A DNA stretch of 64,000 bases from Stieleria maiorica (GCF_008035925.1 NZ_CP036264.1:1895409-1959408), one strand, 5' to 3'; numbered from the stretch's first letter, positions 7,471 through 16,393 are shown. The notes: a model not told the origin generated them from the letters alone. Made by a program: numbers and translations.

Positions 7471-9272
7471 CGCAGCGCCGTATCGATGTCGTCGTTGCCG
7501 ACCGTGTCGATCGGTGTGGGCCCTGCGGCAGCCTCGGGGGGCGGGAGCCGTTGGATGACGACCAGACACATGTCGTCAAACGGTGGTGCGTCGCCGACGT
7601 GCTTGAGCACCGCATCGACGATCTGGTCTTTGATGGCTCCCGCATCGCGTTCCTTCGCGGCCAACTGACGGATCGCTTCGATCCCGAACTCGTTGTCCTT
7701 GGCGTCCATCGCCTCGTTGACGCCGTCGGTGTACAGCAACAGGACGTCGCCGGGTTCGACTTGGATATTGACCGCTTCGTACTCCATTCCGGAATCGATC
7801 GCGATCGGCAGCCCGGATTCCTCCCCGCCGGGCTCGGTGATTTCGCCGCTTCCGGCGTGCCGCCAAATCGGAGGCATGTGGCCGGCGTTGACGATCGTGG
7901 CCTGGCTGCTGGCCGGATCGACGACGATCAACAAGAACGTCACGAATCGATCGACGCCCAATTCGCTCATCCGGTCGTTCAGCTTTTCGATTGCCCGCGC
8001 GGCGTCGGGTTCGCCGGCCAGGCAGAACCGGGTCTCGGCGGACAGCTTGGCCATGAACATGGCCGCCGCAACGCCGTGGCCGACGACGTCGGCCACGACA
8101 ATCCCGATCTTTCCGTCGGCCAGCTGGATGTAATCGAAATAATCGCCGCCGATATGGTTGGCCGCCTGGTAATAGCTTTCGACGGCGTAACCGTCGGCGT
8201 CGGGCTGTTGCTGGGGCAGGAACGCCTTCTGGACGTCGGTGGCGAGCTTCAGGTCCTGTTCGACCTCGCGTTGATGCAGCGCCTGTTCGTGCATTTGGGC
8301 GTTGGTGATCAGGATTCCGGCCTGAGCGGCCACTCCGGCCAACAGATCGATGTCCTCTTCGACGAATTGGCCGCGGCCTTGCGTCGAATCGATTTGGATG
8401 GCGCCGAACCGGTTGCCTTGGGCATCGCCCAGGGGAGCGCAGATCATGCTCTTGATCGAAAAATCGGCGATCGATTCGCTGCTGTTGAATCGACTGTCCT
8501 GCATCGCATCGAAGGACAGCAGCGCCTCGCCGCTGGAGATCACGCGGCGAATGATCGTTCGGCTGATCCGCACGGTTTCGGTTTCGTCGCGTGCCTGGCG
8601 CGTCTTGATCCAACGGGTTTGAAGCCCGCCGTCTTCGGTCTCCATCACGATGAACCCGCGATCGGCCGAAGGGAAGATTGAAAACAGGCTGTCCAGGATG
8701 CCCGGCAGCACGCTATCGAGCGACAACGTGTTGCTGAGGTTGCGGTTGATCTTCAGCAGGGCTTCGAGTTTCGCCTCGGGCGTGGCCCGCATTTTCAGGC
8801 CGTCGCCGGACTTTTCAAACTCCACCTGCGGGGCGACCACACGCGAGCTGTCCGAGTCGTCATCGACCATCACGATCCCGAAACTGGAACCGCTGAAGGT
8901 CATTTCCGCGGATCCGCCGGAGGCAAATTCGGGAACACTGTCGCTGTGAAAAATCAGCTCGATGTCGCTGATCCGGATGCGGTCTCCCTCGCGAAGGATC
9001 TGGCCGCCGGAGAGCAGTTGGCCGTTCAGGAAGGTGCCGTTTCGGCTGCCCAGATCGAACACGGTGAACTGGTCTTTCTGGCGAACGACTTTGGCGTGGT
9101 AACGGCTGACCGCGCCGGCATCGACAACGATGTTGCAATCGGGGTGGCGGCCAATCGAAGTCTCTTCGTCAACCAGTTCAAAGCGTTCCGGCCCGCCGCT
9201 GACTGAGCCAGCGGCGGAGTCCACGCCTGAACCGAGCGCGCTGCTACCGACACTTGTTGACAAAAACGCCAT
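7467..9272 (-). CDS. FHA-GAF-PP2C (RsbU/SpoIIE-type) signalling phosphatase
   Basis: About 601 residues. An N-terminal FHA domain (about residues 28-105) has the phosphothreonine-binding signature GRHPD, SRYHA and GSRNGTFLNG. A GAF sensor domain lies at about 165-330, then a short coiled linker. A PP2C/SpoIIE phosphatase domain at about 370-590 has GGDYFDY, VADVVGHG and PPFDDMCLVV, which include the metal-binding Asp residues. Such proteins usually dephosphorylate anti-sigma-factor antagonists and respond to a signal sensed by GAF. The FHA domain suggests it docks onto Ser/Thr-phosphorylated partners, fitting a genome rich in Hanks kinases. The ATG at 9272 has GGGAG about 12 bases upstream. 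No anti-sigma or antagonist gene lies next to it. Confidence 0.9.
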   Translation of the reverse strand: MAFLSTSVGSSALGSGVDSAAGSVSGGPERFELVDEETSIGRHPDCNIVVDAGAVSRYHAKVVRQKDQFTVFDLGSRNGTFLNGQLLSGGQILREGDRIRISDIELIFHSDSVPEFASGGSAEMTFSGSSFGIVMVDDDSDSSRVVAPQVEFEKSGDGLKMRATPEAKLEALLKINRNLSNTLSLDSVLPGILDSLFSIFPSADRGFIVMETEDGGLQTRWIKTRQARDETETVRISRTIIRRVISSGEALLSFDAMQDSRFNSSESIADFSIKSMICAPLGDAQGNRFGAIQIDSTQGRGQFVEEDIDLLAGVAAQAGILITNAQMHEQALHQREVEQDLKLATDVQKAFLPQQQPDADGYAVESYYQAANHIGGDYFDYIQLADGKIGIVVADVVGHGVAAAMFMAKLSAETRFCLAGEPDAARAIEKLNDRMSELGVDRFVTFLLIVVDPASSQATIVNAGHMPPIWRHAGSGEITEPGGEESGLPIAIDSGMEYEAVNIQVEPGDVLLLYTDGVNEAMDAKDNEFGIEAIRQLAAKERDAGAIKDQIVDAVLKHVGDAPPFDDMCLVVIQRLPPPEAAAGPTPIDTVGNDDIDTALR

Positions 9273-9324
9273 CGATCCGTTCGACTCCCATCGGTTGTCG
9301 TTGCTCGCACACTCCGGCCGGAAA

Positions 9325-10821
9325 TCAGTCCTTCTCTTGGTCGGATGCCCCCGGCAGCGGCGACTCAGGAACACTGTTGTCCTCGTACTTCGCTTCCGGG
9401 ATCTCCGAGTCGGCCTTCGTCGCCAGGATGCTGTGCGATACCGGGTACGACTGGCTGGTCGGATCGTCGGCGTCGGCGGAGACCTCTTCTTCGGTGACCT
9501 TGGCGTTCTCGACGACCAACTCGATCACCTTGCGCTCGACGATCTGGTTGCGCAAGGCATCCATTTGACCGGTCTTTTCCAACCGGGCACGGGTCCGTCG
9601 CAGGCTTTGACCGGATTGTTGGGCGATCAGCATGATTTCGTTTTCGAATTCCTGCGGTTCGGCGTCCAGCGATTCTTCTTCGGCGATCTGCTCCAGCACA
9701 AAGTGCTCGCGCAAGGCCGCTTCGGTCGACGCCCGCGCGTTTTGCTGCAGTGCGTTGACGATCCCGCGGATCGTCGTGTCGTCGAATCCGTTGCGTCGCA
9801 TTTCCAGAACACGCCGTTGCAGTTCGCGGTTGGTTTGACGACGGACCAGGTCTTCGGGCAATTCGAACGTGACCGACTCGGCCAGCAAGTTGGTCACCTT
9901 TTGGCGGACGGCTTGCTGCGTGCGGTATTCGGCTTGGCGAACCAGCGAATCCTTGATGAATTCGCGGAGTTCCTCTTCGGATTCGAAATCGCCGAGTTCT
10001 TCCAGCAGGTTGCTGGTCAGTTCGACCTCTTCCAGCTTTTGAACTTCGACGATTTCGACTTCAGCGGTGATCGTGCGTTCGGTTTCGCCGGCACCTTCAC
10101 CGAGTTTGACCGGCGTGGTGACCGTGTCGCCTTCCTTCTTGCCGGCGACATCGGCGCCGAAGGATTCGCACACGCCGTCGCTGAGCGAAAGTGCCGCAGC
10201 GAGCGTGATGTTTTCCTCTTCCAGGGTCGAAAGCACCTCGTCGCCTTCCTTAAACCGAATCGTCACGACCAACTTGTCGCCCAGTTCGGCCGGCTCGTCG
10301 GTCGCCTCGAAATCGGCGCGGTCCTTCAAGACGCGCTGCAGTGCGGTGGTGACCGCTTCGTCGTCGATGGTTTCGACCGGTTTGGTCAGTTCCAGTCCCT
10401 TCCAGTCGGGCGTTTCAAACTCGGGGCGAACTTCGATCGAGAACTGGAACGAGAACGCGCCTTCGCCGGGATCGGGAATCGAGTTGTAATCAAAGTCGGG
10501 CTCGCTGATCGCCGAAAAGTCTTGGCTTTCGGTGACTTGGGACAGGGCGTCCATCAACAGCTTGCCCTTAACCTGCTCGACGACGCGATCTTTGAACTGC
10601 TTTTCAACCAAACGCCGCGGGGCGCGGCCGCTTCGGAAGCCGGGAACCTGGGCTTCGGGGACCAGTTCGTCGTACGCTTCCTTCAAATAACGCTTGACTT
10701 CGGATTCGGGGACGGTCACGACAACGTCGCGAACACACGCCTGGGGAGAGCTGACCTGGACGTCCAGCTGGAGTGGGGTCGCTTCATCGGCGTTTGCGGG
10801 AGAATCAATGGACGTGGACAT
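9325..10821 (-). CDS. tig: Trigger factor, ribosome-associated chaperone
   Basis: Trigger factor binds near the ribosome exit tunnel and shields nascent chains. The 498-residue protein has the ribosome-docking loop in the variant form GFRSGRAP (family GFRxGKxP). A PPIase-like middle domain follows, then a long charged helical C-terminal domain. The C-terminus (about the last 60 residues) is a disordered acidic Ser/Pro tail longer than in E. coli (432 residues). The ATG at 10821 is chosen; a GTG at 10833 would add four residues. It heads the minus-strand gene series. clpP and clpX, common neighbours elsewhere, are not present. Confidence 0.93.
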   Translation of the reverse strand: MSTSIDSPANADEATPLQLDVQVSSPQACVRDVVVTVPESEVKRYLKEAYDELVPEAQVPGFRSGRAPRRLVEKQFKDRVVEQVKGKLLMDALSQVTESQDFSAISEPDFDYNSIPDPGEGAFSFQFSIEVRPEFETPDWKGLELTKPVETIDDEAVTTALQRVLKDRADFEATDEPAELGDKLVVTIRFKEGDEVLSTLEEENITLAAALSLSDGVCESFGADVAGKKEGDTVTTPVKLGEGAGETERTITAEVEIVEVQKLEEVELTSNLLEELGDFESEEELREFIKDSLVRQAEYRTQQAVRQKVTNLLAESVTFELPEDLVRRQTNRELQRRVLEMRRNGFDDTTIRGIVNALQQNARASTEAALREHFVLEQIAEEESLDAEPQEFENEIMLIAQQSGQSLRRTRARLEKTGQMDALRNQIVERKVIELVVENAKVTEEEVSADADDPTSQSYPVSHSILATKADSEIPEAKYEDNSVPESPLPGASDQEKD

Positions 10822-11043
10822 CCTGTAACGCACCTTGCACGGGGACGGGGTGGAAAAATTTTATGTCGACTGCGATGCGATTTTTCGCTGCAGCGAAATG
10901 CTTTGTTTGCTGGAGAAGCCCGTAATCTATCGCGGTCGAGTCAAAATCGGCAAGTCGCCGCAGCGATTTTACGCCGCTTTGGGCGTTTGAAGCAGATTCG
11001 AGGCGATTTCCAAAAACAATCGGTCTCAAGTTCTCTGCAGGGC

Positions 11044-11071
11044 TTGCCGATTCTCAGAATCTGTTGATAAT
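11044..11071 (+). promoter_or_regulatory. Probable sigma70 promoter of tRNA-Gly
   Basis: TTGCCG (11044-11049), a 16-bp spacer and GATAAT (11066-11071) lie 22 bp before the tRNA 5' end. Placement and match are reasonable but not verified. Confidence 0.5.
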
Positions 11072-11093
11072 CTCCCCCTCATTCGAAAGCGAT

Positions 11094-11166
11094 GCGGCTG
11101 TAGCTCAGTTGGCAGAGCATCACGTTGCCAACGTGATTGTCGTGGGTTCGAATCCCATCAGCCGCT
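11094..11166 (+). tRNA. tRNA-Gly (GCC anticodon)
   Basis: A complete cloverleaf can be folded. The acceptor GCGGCTG pairs with CAGCCGC, the D arm contains AGCTCAGTTGGCAGAGC, and the anticodon stem TCACG/CGTGA encloses loop TTGCCAA with anticodon GCC. The T arm has GGTTCGAATCC. The discriminator is T and CCA is not encoded. The gene stands alone between tig (opposite strand) and the S10 operon. Confidence 0.97.
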
Positions 11167-11175
11167 CTCGATAGC

Positions 11176-11212
11176 AAAAAGGCACCCCGGCCAAGCCGCG
11201 GGTGCCTTTTTT
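11176..11212 (+). terminator. Rho-independent terminator of tRNA-Gly
   Basis: GGCACCC (11181-11187) pairs with GGGTGCC (11200-11206), with an A-run before and six T after (11207-11212), ten bases downstream of the tRNA. It would also work from the other strand because of the flanking A-run. Confidence 0.9.
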
Positions 11213-11254
11213 CGTGCCCGTGCCCGTGCCCGTGCCCGTGCCCGTGCCCGTGCT
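11213..11254 (+). repeat. Hexanucleotide tandem repeat (CGTGCC)n
   Basis: Six perfect copies and one imperfect copy of CGTGCC directly follow the terminator. This is a simple-sequence repeat prone to length change. Confidence 0.95.
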
Positions 11255-11351
11255 CCGGCGGCAGGAAGGCCTCGGGTAAAAGGCTCCGCGGGCCGCGGCC
11301 GACCGTTTTTCCGGCCGCCACTCTTCAGCTGCCTCCGGACAAAGGAGGAGG

Positions 11352-11902
11352 ATTGCAAATTGCAAAATGAACATTGCAAATTGCGAATTCCGAGAGAGCC
11401 GAAGCGGAAACCGCCCTCGCGGCCGAGAATCGCCGCCGCTAGAGAAGCCCAAGCGCCCATCGCCCCTTAGGCAATAAGTTAAGACAGCCCCTCCCTAGCA
11501 GGAAGGGTGGCCTCCCGCACGCACAGGGAGCTCTGTGCACACAGGGAGCACGATGCAGCGCACCTTGAAGCCTCGGCGTCAAGGCTCGCGATTCGCCCGT
11601 GCAACGCCACTTTCGATCGCAAGCTGAGCCGTAGGCGCTAGCCTCGGGCCTTGCTTTCGATCGCAAACGGAGTCGCCGGCGCTAGCCGCGGGCCTTGCAA
11701 GTTTCGAATGGCACCCCAAGGCCCGCGGCTAGCGCCGGCGGCTCATAGGGTGGATGGCATTGGGCGCCAGCCTATGGGGCTCCGGTCCACGCTGGGGCCC
11801 GAACGCTCGCGGGGATCGGCTGGTATCACTCGTGTTTCGCCACCGGCCGGTTGCGACGGAAGCCAATTGCCAATTTGCAATGTTCATTTTGCAATTTGCA
11901 AT
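11352..11902. repeat. Inverted pair of a 31-bp A/T-rich dispersed repeat
   Basis: The sequence at 11352-11382 (ATTGCAAATTGCAAAATGAA then CATTGCAAATT) recurs as its exact reverse complement at 11872-11902. The low G+C of both copies contrasts with the region between. The 490 bp enclosed contain no convincing gene, only the palindromic family at 11626-11743. Confidence 0.85.
11626..11743. repeat. Dispersed GC-rich palindromic repeat (GGCGCTAGCC family)
   Basis: Three related blocks: GAGCCGTAGGCGCTAGCCTC from 11626, a second direct copy near 11672-11697 (CCGGCGCTAGCCGCGGGCCT) and an inverted copy at 11717-11743. The last two can pair into a long hairpin. The same family occurs at 30257-30330. 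Confidence 0.85.
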
Positions 11903-11949
11903 TTATCCAAACGGCCGATCGGCAATGAACCACTTCCCGGCAGCGATCC

Positions 11950-12138
11950 CTACAGATCCGCTTTCTCGTTGCCCTGCTCGTCGTAACGATTGAAGGCAAA
12001 ATACGCGAACGGCACCGGCAAACAGGGGATTAGCAGGTAAAAGAATCGCCCGACGGTGACCGCCAGGACGATTGTGAGCACCACGAAGCCGATCCACACC
12101 CACCAGGTGTCACGCCAGAGCCCGCCAAGCTGATTCAC
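11950..12138 (-). CDS. Small membrane protein, two predicted helices
   Basis: A 62-residue product from a GTG start with GGAG ten bases upstream. It contains two hydrophobic spans ([18 protein letters not shown] and [18 protein letters not shown]) joined by a very short turn, then a charged tail [13 protein letters not shown]. The membrane pattern and ribosome site suggest a real gene, although the frame extends upstream without an ATG. No function can be named. It is read away from the S10 operon. Confidence 0.55.
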   Translation of the reverse strand: MNQLGGLWRDTWWVWIGFVVLTIVLAVTVGRFFYLLIPCLPVPFAYFAFNRYDEQGNEKADL

Positions 12139-12384
12139 GATACATCTACTCCATCGAGGTTGTCTGAAATGCCGGCATCCCGGCCGGTCGCTCCGGCAAA
12201 AACGCGCTCGCCTGGTGCGGCGGGGGCGACCCATGCCAATCTGATACCGGCCCGCAAGATGCATGTCGATTGGACAAATCGCCCGACCCCTTGGTTTTCC
12301 GCCACGCCGATCCCCAGAAAAACCCCGCAGAATCCCTCCGCACCCAATTTCGAGAAACTTTTCGATAGTTTTTGCGAAGAGCCG

Positions 12385-12413
12385 TTGACGCTCACTAGGG
12401 CCGCCCCTAAATT
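12385..12413 (+). promoter_or_regulatory. Sigma70 promoter of the S10 operon
   Basis: TTGACG (12385-12390), exactly 17 bp, then TAAATT (12408-12413). This is the best promoter match seen in the window, 101 bp upstream of the rpsJ GTG. It predicts a leader of about 95 bases. Confidence 0.7.
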
Positions 12414-12423
12414 CTCGCCCTCC

Positions 12424-12443
12424 CGTGAGACAAATGTCTCGCG
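12424..12443. promoter_or_regulatory. 20-bp palindrome in the S10 operon leader
   Basis: CGTGAGACA and TGTCTCGCG flank AA, giving a near-perfect dyad starting about four bases after the predicted transcription start. It could be a repressor operator or a leader hairpin. Its position just downstream of the promoter argues for a regulatory role; the regulator is unknown. Confidence 0.5.
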
Positions 12444-12513
12444 AGTTTGCTCGGCCACGCGGCCGGGTGCCCCCGTTCCTTGTTTCGCCACTCTTTTTTA
12501 CTGGAAACGTACT

Positions 12514-12840
12514 GTGTCAGCCGGAGCCAACGAAGTCATTCGGATTCGTATGGAAGCATACGATCACTCCGTGCTCGATCAGAGTGCCCAGGAAATTGTG
12601 GACACGGTTAAGCGGACGCACAGCGAGGTGCACGGGCCGATCCCGTTGCCGACGCGTGTCGAGCGGTACACCGTGCTTTCAAGCCCGTTTGTGAATAAGA
12701 AGGCTCGTCAGCAGTACGAGATCCGAACGCACAAGCGGTTGATCGACATCGTCCAAGCGACCGCGAAGACGATTGAAGCACTGAACAAACTGAGTCTGCC
12801 TGCAGGGGTGGATATCAAAATCAAAGCTTCGGCCCGATAG
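12514..12840 (+). CDS. rpsJ: 30S ribosomal protein S10
   Basis: S10 of the 30S head, also NusE of the antitermination complex. The 108-residue product shows [18 protein letters not shown] and THKRLIDI near the C-terminal half. No ATG precedes the conserved region at the right distance, so GTG at 12514 is chosen, giving an N-terminus MSAGANEV. First gene of the merged S10/spc operon. fusA and tuf are not upstream. Confidence 0.93.
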   Translation: MSAGANEVIRIRMEAYDHSVLDQSAQEIVDTVKRTHSEVHGPIPLPTRVERYTVLSSPFVNKKARQQYEIRTHKRLIDIVQATAKTIEALNKLSLPAGVDIKIKASAR

Positions 12841-13073
12841 TGCGAAGCGTCGCTTGTCGCGACCTTTCGTCTTGGCCTCGCTGTGCGGAGCAGTGTGGGT
12901 CGATGCCCCAACAGTTTTCAGGTCCGGTATTCCGTATGAACGGATATCGCTCCCGATAACCCTAGCTGGCGGTCTCCTTTTTAGGTGGCGACAAGCTTCC
13001 GGTTCGGGGCGAGAAGTTCAAAACCCAGATACGAGCGATAAATGGCTGCGGCGAAAGCCGTGGTGCTAGAGCT
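12841..13073 (+). other. Long rpsJ-rplC spacer with hairpin at the rplC start
   Basis: This 233-bp gap is far longer than other gaps in the operon. Near its end CTGCGGC-GAAA-GCCGTGG (13046-13063) can form a seven-pair stem with a GAAA tetraloop, ending 10 bases before the rplC ATG. No clear Shine-Dalgarno is visible there. It may be a leader-type control site or hold a second promoter; no small gene is evident. Confidence 0.4.
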
Positions 13074-13760
13074 ATGTCACCATCAATACTTGGTCGCAAG
13101 ATCGGAATGACTCAGGTCTACGAAGAGGACGGCACTGTCGTTCCCGTGACCGTGATTCAGGCCGGCCCGTGTAGTGTGCTCCAGATCCGCTCTGTTGACC
13201 GTGACGGCTACAGTGCTGTCCAGTTGGGTTTTGAAGACAAGCCTCGTCGCCTTGCGGGTCGTGCAGAGCGTGGCCATGTGGCGAAGCTTGATAGTAAGCG
13301 GTCTAAGAAGCGCGCCGACGCCGGCGTTGAGCTTGTTGAGAAAGCCGGTTGCGAGCCGCAGCGGTTTATTCGCGAGTTCCGCGGCGAAACGGATTTGCCG
13401 GTCGGCGGCAAGGTTACTGTCGAAGCCTTTGATGGTGTCAAGCGAGTCGACGTGACCGGCACCAGTAAGGGCCGCGGCTTTGCTGGTGTGATGAAGCGGC
13501 ATAACTTCGCCGGGCAGCGTGCGACTCACGGCGTCAAGAAGGTTCACCGTCATGCGGGTGGTACCGGTTGCAGTGCTTCGCCGAGTCGCCTGTTCAAGGG
13601 TATTCGCATGGCAGGTCAGTACGGCAATGTCAAGGTGACGACGCGAAACCTGGAGTTGGTTCGCGTGATGCCGGAAGACAACTTGCTGCTGGTCCGCGGT
13701 TCTGTCCCCGGTCCCAATGGTGGCCTGGTTTCGATCCGTCAAACGAACAAGGTGGGCTAG
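13074..13760 (+). CDS. rplC: 50S ribosomal protein L3
   Basis: L3 is an early-assembly protein whose loop reaches toward the peptidyl-transferase centre. The 228-residue product starts ILGRKIGMTQVY and has the KGRGFAGVMKRHNFAGQRAT and FKGIRMAGQYGN blocks. The loop reads GTGCSASPSRLFKG, so the Gln methylated by PrmB in E. coli L3 (in GQNQTPG) is not conserved at that place. The stop is five bases before rplD. Confidence 0.96.
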   Translation: MSPSILGRKIGMTQVYEEDGTVVPVTVIQAGPCSVLQIRSVDRDGYSAVQLGFEDKPRRLAGRAERGHVAKLDSKRSKKRADAGVELVEKAGCEPQRFIREFRGETDLPVGGKVTVEAFDGVKRVDVTGTSKGRGFAGVMKRHNFAGQRATHGVKKVHRHAGGTGCSASPSRLFKGIRMAGQYGNVKVTTRNLELVRVMPEDNLLLVRGSVPGPNGGLVSIRQTNKVG

Positions 13761-13765
13761 TCCCG

Positions 13766-14410
13766 ATGGCAACACTCTCAATCGTCAACGAGTCCGGCGA
13801 AGAAGTCGGGACCTACGAAATTGACTCCGCTCAAATTGCGGATCGGGTCAGTAAGCAGTTGCTGCACGACGCCGTGGTGATGTACCAGGCGAATAATCGC
13901 CAGGGGTCGCATAATACACGGACCCGCGGTGAAGTCAGCGGCACGAACAAGAAGATGTATCGGCAGAAGGGCACCGGCCACGCCCGGGCTGGGTCGAAGC
14001 GGACGAACGTCCGTCGCGGCGGCGGCGTGGCGCGGACGGTCAAGCCCCGTGACTACAGCTACCGGTTGCCCCGGAAGGCACTTCAGCGTGCGACCCGGAT
14101 GGCGATCCGCAGTAAGATCGATGACGGCGAAATGCTGGTCATTGACCAGCTCAGTTATGACGCACCCAAGACGTCAAAGCTTGCCCTGACGCTGAAGAAG
14201 CTGGGGCTCGGTTCGACCACCACGCTTGTGGCTACGGCTGAAGCGGACGCCGCGGTCTACAAGAGCGGTCGGAACATTCCCGGGGTCGATGTCCAGCCGG
14301 TGCGCCAGTTGAATGCCCTGTCGGTGCTCAAGCCGCAGCGAATGCTGGTCACCAAGGCGGCGTTGGACAAGATCAAAGATGGCTCGTTTGCCGATGGGCA
14401 GGCCGTTTAG
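13766..14410 (+). CDS. rplD: 50S ribosomal protein L4
   Basis: L4 lines the exit tunnel and in E. coli also represses the S10 operon. The 214-residue protein has the tunnel-loop signature GTGHARAGSKRTNVRRGGG (about residues 70-88). The start at 13766 (MATLSIVNESGE) has AAGGTGG upstream and lies five bases after rplC. Confidence 0.96.
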   Translation: MATLSIVNESGEEVGTYEIDSAQIADRVSKQLLHDAVVMYQANNRQGSHNTRTRGEVSGTNKKMYRQKGTGHARAGSKRTNVRRGGGVARTVKPRDYSYRLPRKALQRATRMAIRSKIDDGEMLVIDQLSYDAPKTSKLALTLKKLGLGSTTTLVATAEADAAVYKSGRNIPGVDVQPVRQLNALSVLKPQRMLVTKAALDKIKDGSFADGQAV

Positions 14411-14454
14411 TCCCCGCCCGCACCTCCACACCAAGCACAAGAAGAATTTGAGCG

Positions 14455-14778
14455 ATGGCAAGAATTCAACCACCCGCCCCGGCGGAAACGAAGATCAAGC
14501 TCGAGCCGCATCAGATCCTGTTGCGTCCGCTCGTGACTGAAAAAGGCGTCCACCGTGCGACGCGGCATAACGAATACGCGTTTGAAGTGCATCGCATGGC
14601 GACCAAGCCGGAGATCAAGGCAGCTGTCGAAAAGCTGTTCGATGTCAAGGTCGACAAGGTGTGCACGCAAAACCGCAAAGGCAAGTTTCGCCGGACCCGT
14701 AACGGGCTCGGGCGGACGTCCGACTGGCGGCGAGCCATCGTTCACTTGCACGAAGACCATAAAATCGACTTCTTCTAG
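14455..14778 (+). CDS. rplW: 50S ribosomal protein L23
   Basis: L23 sits at the exit-tunnel opening and is the docking site for trigger factor and SRP. The 107-residue protein has LLRPLVTEKGVH, a slightly altered form of the family start, and FDVKVDKVCTQNRKGKFRR. A Pro/Ala-rich N-terminal extension of about 20 residues precedes the conserved part. It follows rplD by 44 bp. Confidence 0.95.
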   Translation: MARIQPPAPAETKIKLEPHQILLRPLVTEKGVHRATRHNEYAFEVHRMATKPEIKAAVEKLFDVKVDKVCTQNRKGKFRRTRNGLGRTSDWRRAIVHLHEDHKIDFF

Positions 14779-14878
14779 GCCGGCGACGCGTCGTCTTAGA
14801 TTTACCAGGCCGCTCGCCCCGTAGTTGGCGAGCAGCAACGAACCCGATCACTTCCTCCCAGCCAGACAGAACTCAGCG

Positions 14879-15739
14879 ATGGGAATTCGCATCTACAAGC
14901 CGACCAGCCCCGGTCGCCGAAATGCATCGGTCAGCGACTTCGCTGAACTGACGCCCGGCTACAAGGTGGAGAAGGGGCTGCTGAAGCCGAAACGAAAGAC
15001 CGGTGGTCGCAATAACCAGGGCAAAATCACCGCGCGGCATCGTGGCGGCGGCCACAAGCAGATGTATCGTGTGGTCGACTTTCGTCGCGTCAAAGACGGT
15101 GTGCCCGCGACGGTCGATTCGGTTCAGTACGATCCCAATCGCTCCGCCCGGATCGCGCTGCTGAAGTACGCCGACGGGCAAAAAACCTACGTCATCTCTC
15201 CTTCGGGATTGAAAGCGGGCGACAAGGTCCAAAACGGCCCCGAAGCCCCGCCGACGCTGGGTAACTGCCTGCCGCTGAAGAATATTCCGCTGGGAACCAC
15301 CGTGTGCTGCATCGAGATGCGAATCGGCGGCGGTGCCGTCCTGTGCCGGTCGGCCGGGACGGGGGCGACGTTGATGGCCCGCGAAGCCGATTGGGCCCAG
15401 TTGCAACTGCCCAGCGGCGAGGTCCGGCGTGTGCCCAGTCGCTGCCGAGCGACGGTCGGCCAGGTCGGCAACAGCGAACACATGAACGTGGTGTTGGGCA
15501 AGGCCGGCCGAGCCCGATGGCTGGGACGTCGCCCCCACGTGCGTGGAACCGCGATGAACCCGATCGATCACCCGCACGGTGGTGGTGAAGGTCGCACTAA
15601 GGGCGGTCGTCACCCGGTCAGCCCCCAGGGCAAGAGTGCCAAGGGTGGAGCGACCCGCCAGAAACGTAAACCGAGTAACAGCTCGATCGTTCGTCGCCGC
15701 AAGAGCAAGCGATACGGTCAGTTGAAACTGCACAAGTAA
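14879..15739 (+). CDS. rplB: 50S ribosomal protein L2
   Basis: L2 is needed for subunit joining and peptidyl transfer. The 286-residue protein shows [18 protein letters not shown] near residue 45 and [20 protein letters not shown] near residue 220, with the conserved HPHGGGEG His. ATG 14879 gives the typical [14 protein letters not shown] start; the open frame upstream is not conserved-looking. Confidence 0.97.
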   Translation: MGIRIYKPTSPGRRNASVSDFAELTPGYKVEKGLLKPKRKTGGRNNQGKITARHRGGGHKQMYRVVDFRRVKDGVPATVDSVQYDPNRSARIALLKYADGQKTYVISPSGLKAGDKVQNGPEAPPTLGNCLPLKNIPLGTTVCCIEMRIGGGAVLCRSAGTGATLMAREADWAQLQLPSGEVRRVPSRCRATVGQVGNSEHMNVVLGKAGRARWLGRRPHVRGTAMNPIDHPHGGGEGRTKGGRHPVSPQGKSAKGGATRQKRKPSNSSIVRRRKSKRYGQLKLHK

Positions 15740-15757
15740 TCAGGTAGCTGAAGAACG

Positions 15758-16024
15758 ATGAGCCGCAGTAGCAAAAAAGGTCCCTACGTCGACCCGAAGC
15801 TGTACTTCAAGGTGCAGAAGCAGGCCGAGGAAGGCAAGAAGACGCCGATTAAGACTTGGGCACGTGCGTGCACGATCGTTCCCGAGTTCATCAATCTGAC
15901 GTTCATGGTCCATAACGGGCGGGCACATGTCCCTGTCCAAGTGACCGAAGATATGGTGGGTCACAAGTTGGGCGAATTCGCTCCGACTCGGACGTTCAAG
16001 GGTCACGGCGGCAAAAAGAAATAG
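15758..16024 (+). CDS. rpsS: 30S ribosomal protein S19
   Basis: S19 forms part of the 30S head with S13. The 88-residue protein has [12 protein letters not shown], the central [20 protein letters not shown] and the C-terminal [17 protein letters not shown], all typical. Spacing is 18 bp after rplB and nine bp before rplV. Confidence 0.97.
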   Translation: MSRSSKKGPYVDPKLYFKVQKQAEEGKKTPIKTWARACTIVPEFINLTFMVHNGRAHVPVQVTEDMVGHKLGEFAPTRTFKGHGGKKK

Positions 16025-16033
16025 GTCGATACG

Positions 16034-16393
16034 ATGTCAACATTTGTAGCAAGCCATCGCAACGCTCGGATCAGCGCCCAAAAGGTGCGGCTGGTCGCCG
16101 ACCTGGTGCGTGGCCAGTACGCCGACGAAGCGCTCGATACGTTGAAGTATCAGCCGCAACGCGGTGCCCGGATGCTGGAAAAGGTGATTCGCAGTGCGGT
16201 TGCAAACGCGATGGACCCCGACCAGACCGGCGGAAACCCGCATCGGATCGACGACTTGGTTTTGACCGATGTGCGAGTCGACGGCGGATCGATGTTCCGG
16301 CGGATGCGTCCCAAGGCACGCGGCAGTGCACACATCATCAAAAAACGCAGCAGCCACATCAGCGTCAAAGTGACGCCGATCGACGAAATTTAG
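16034..16393 (+). CDS. rplV: 50S ribosomal protein L22
   Basis: L22 lines the exit tunnel; its beta-hairpin loop is a common macrolide-resistance site. The 119-residue protein has the helix ARISAQKVRLVADLVRG and the hairpin with RMRPKARGSAHIIKKRSSHI, all of family length. Confidence 0.97.
   Translation: MSTFVASHRNARISAQKVRLVADLVRGQYADEALDTLKYQPQRGARMLEKVIRSAVANAMDPDQTGGNPHRIDDLVLTDVRVDGGSMFRRMRPKARGSAHIIKKRSSHISVKVTPIDEI

Noticed and set aside
9130..11067. 645-residue antisense frame across tig
   Set aside because: Lies opposite conserved trigger factor codons and shows only low-complexity Phe/Gly/Gln/Asp composition.
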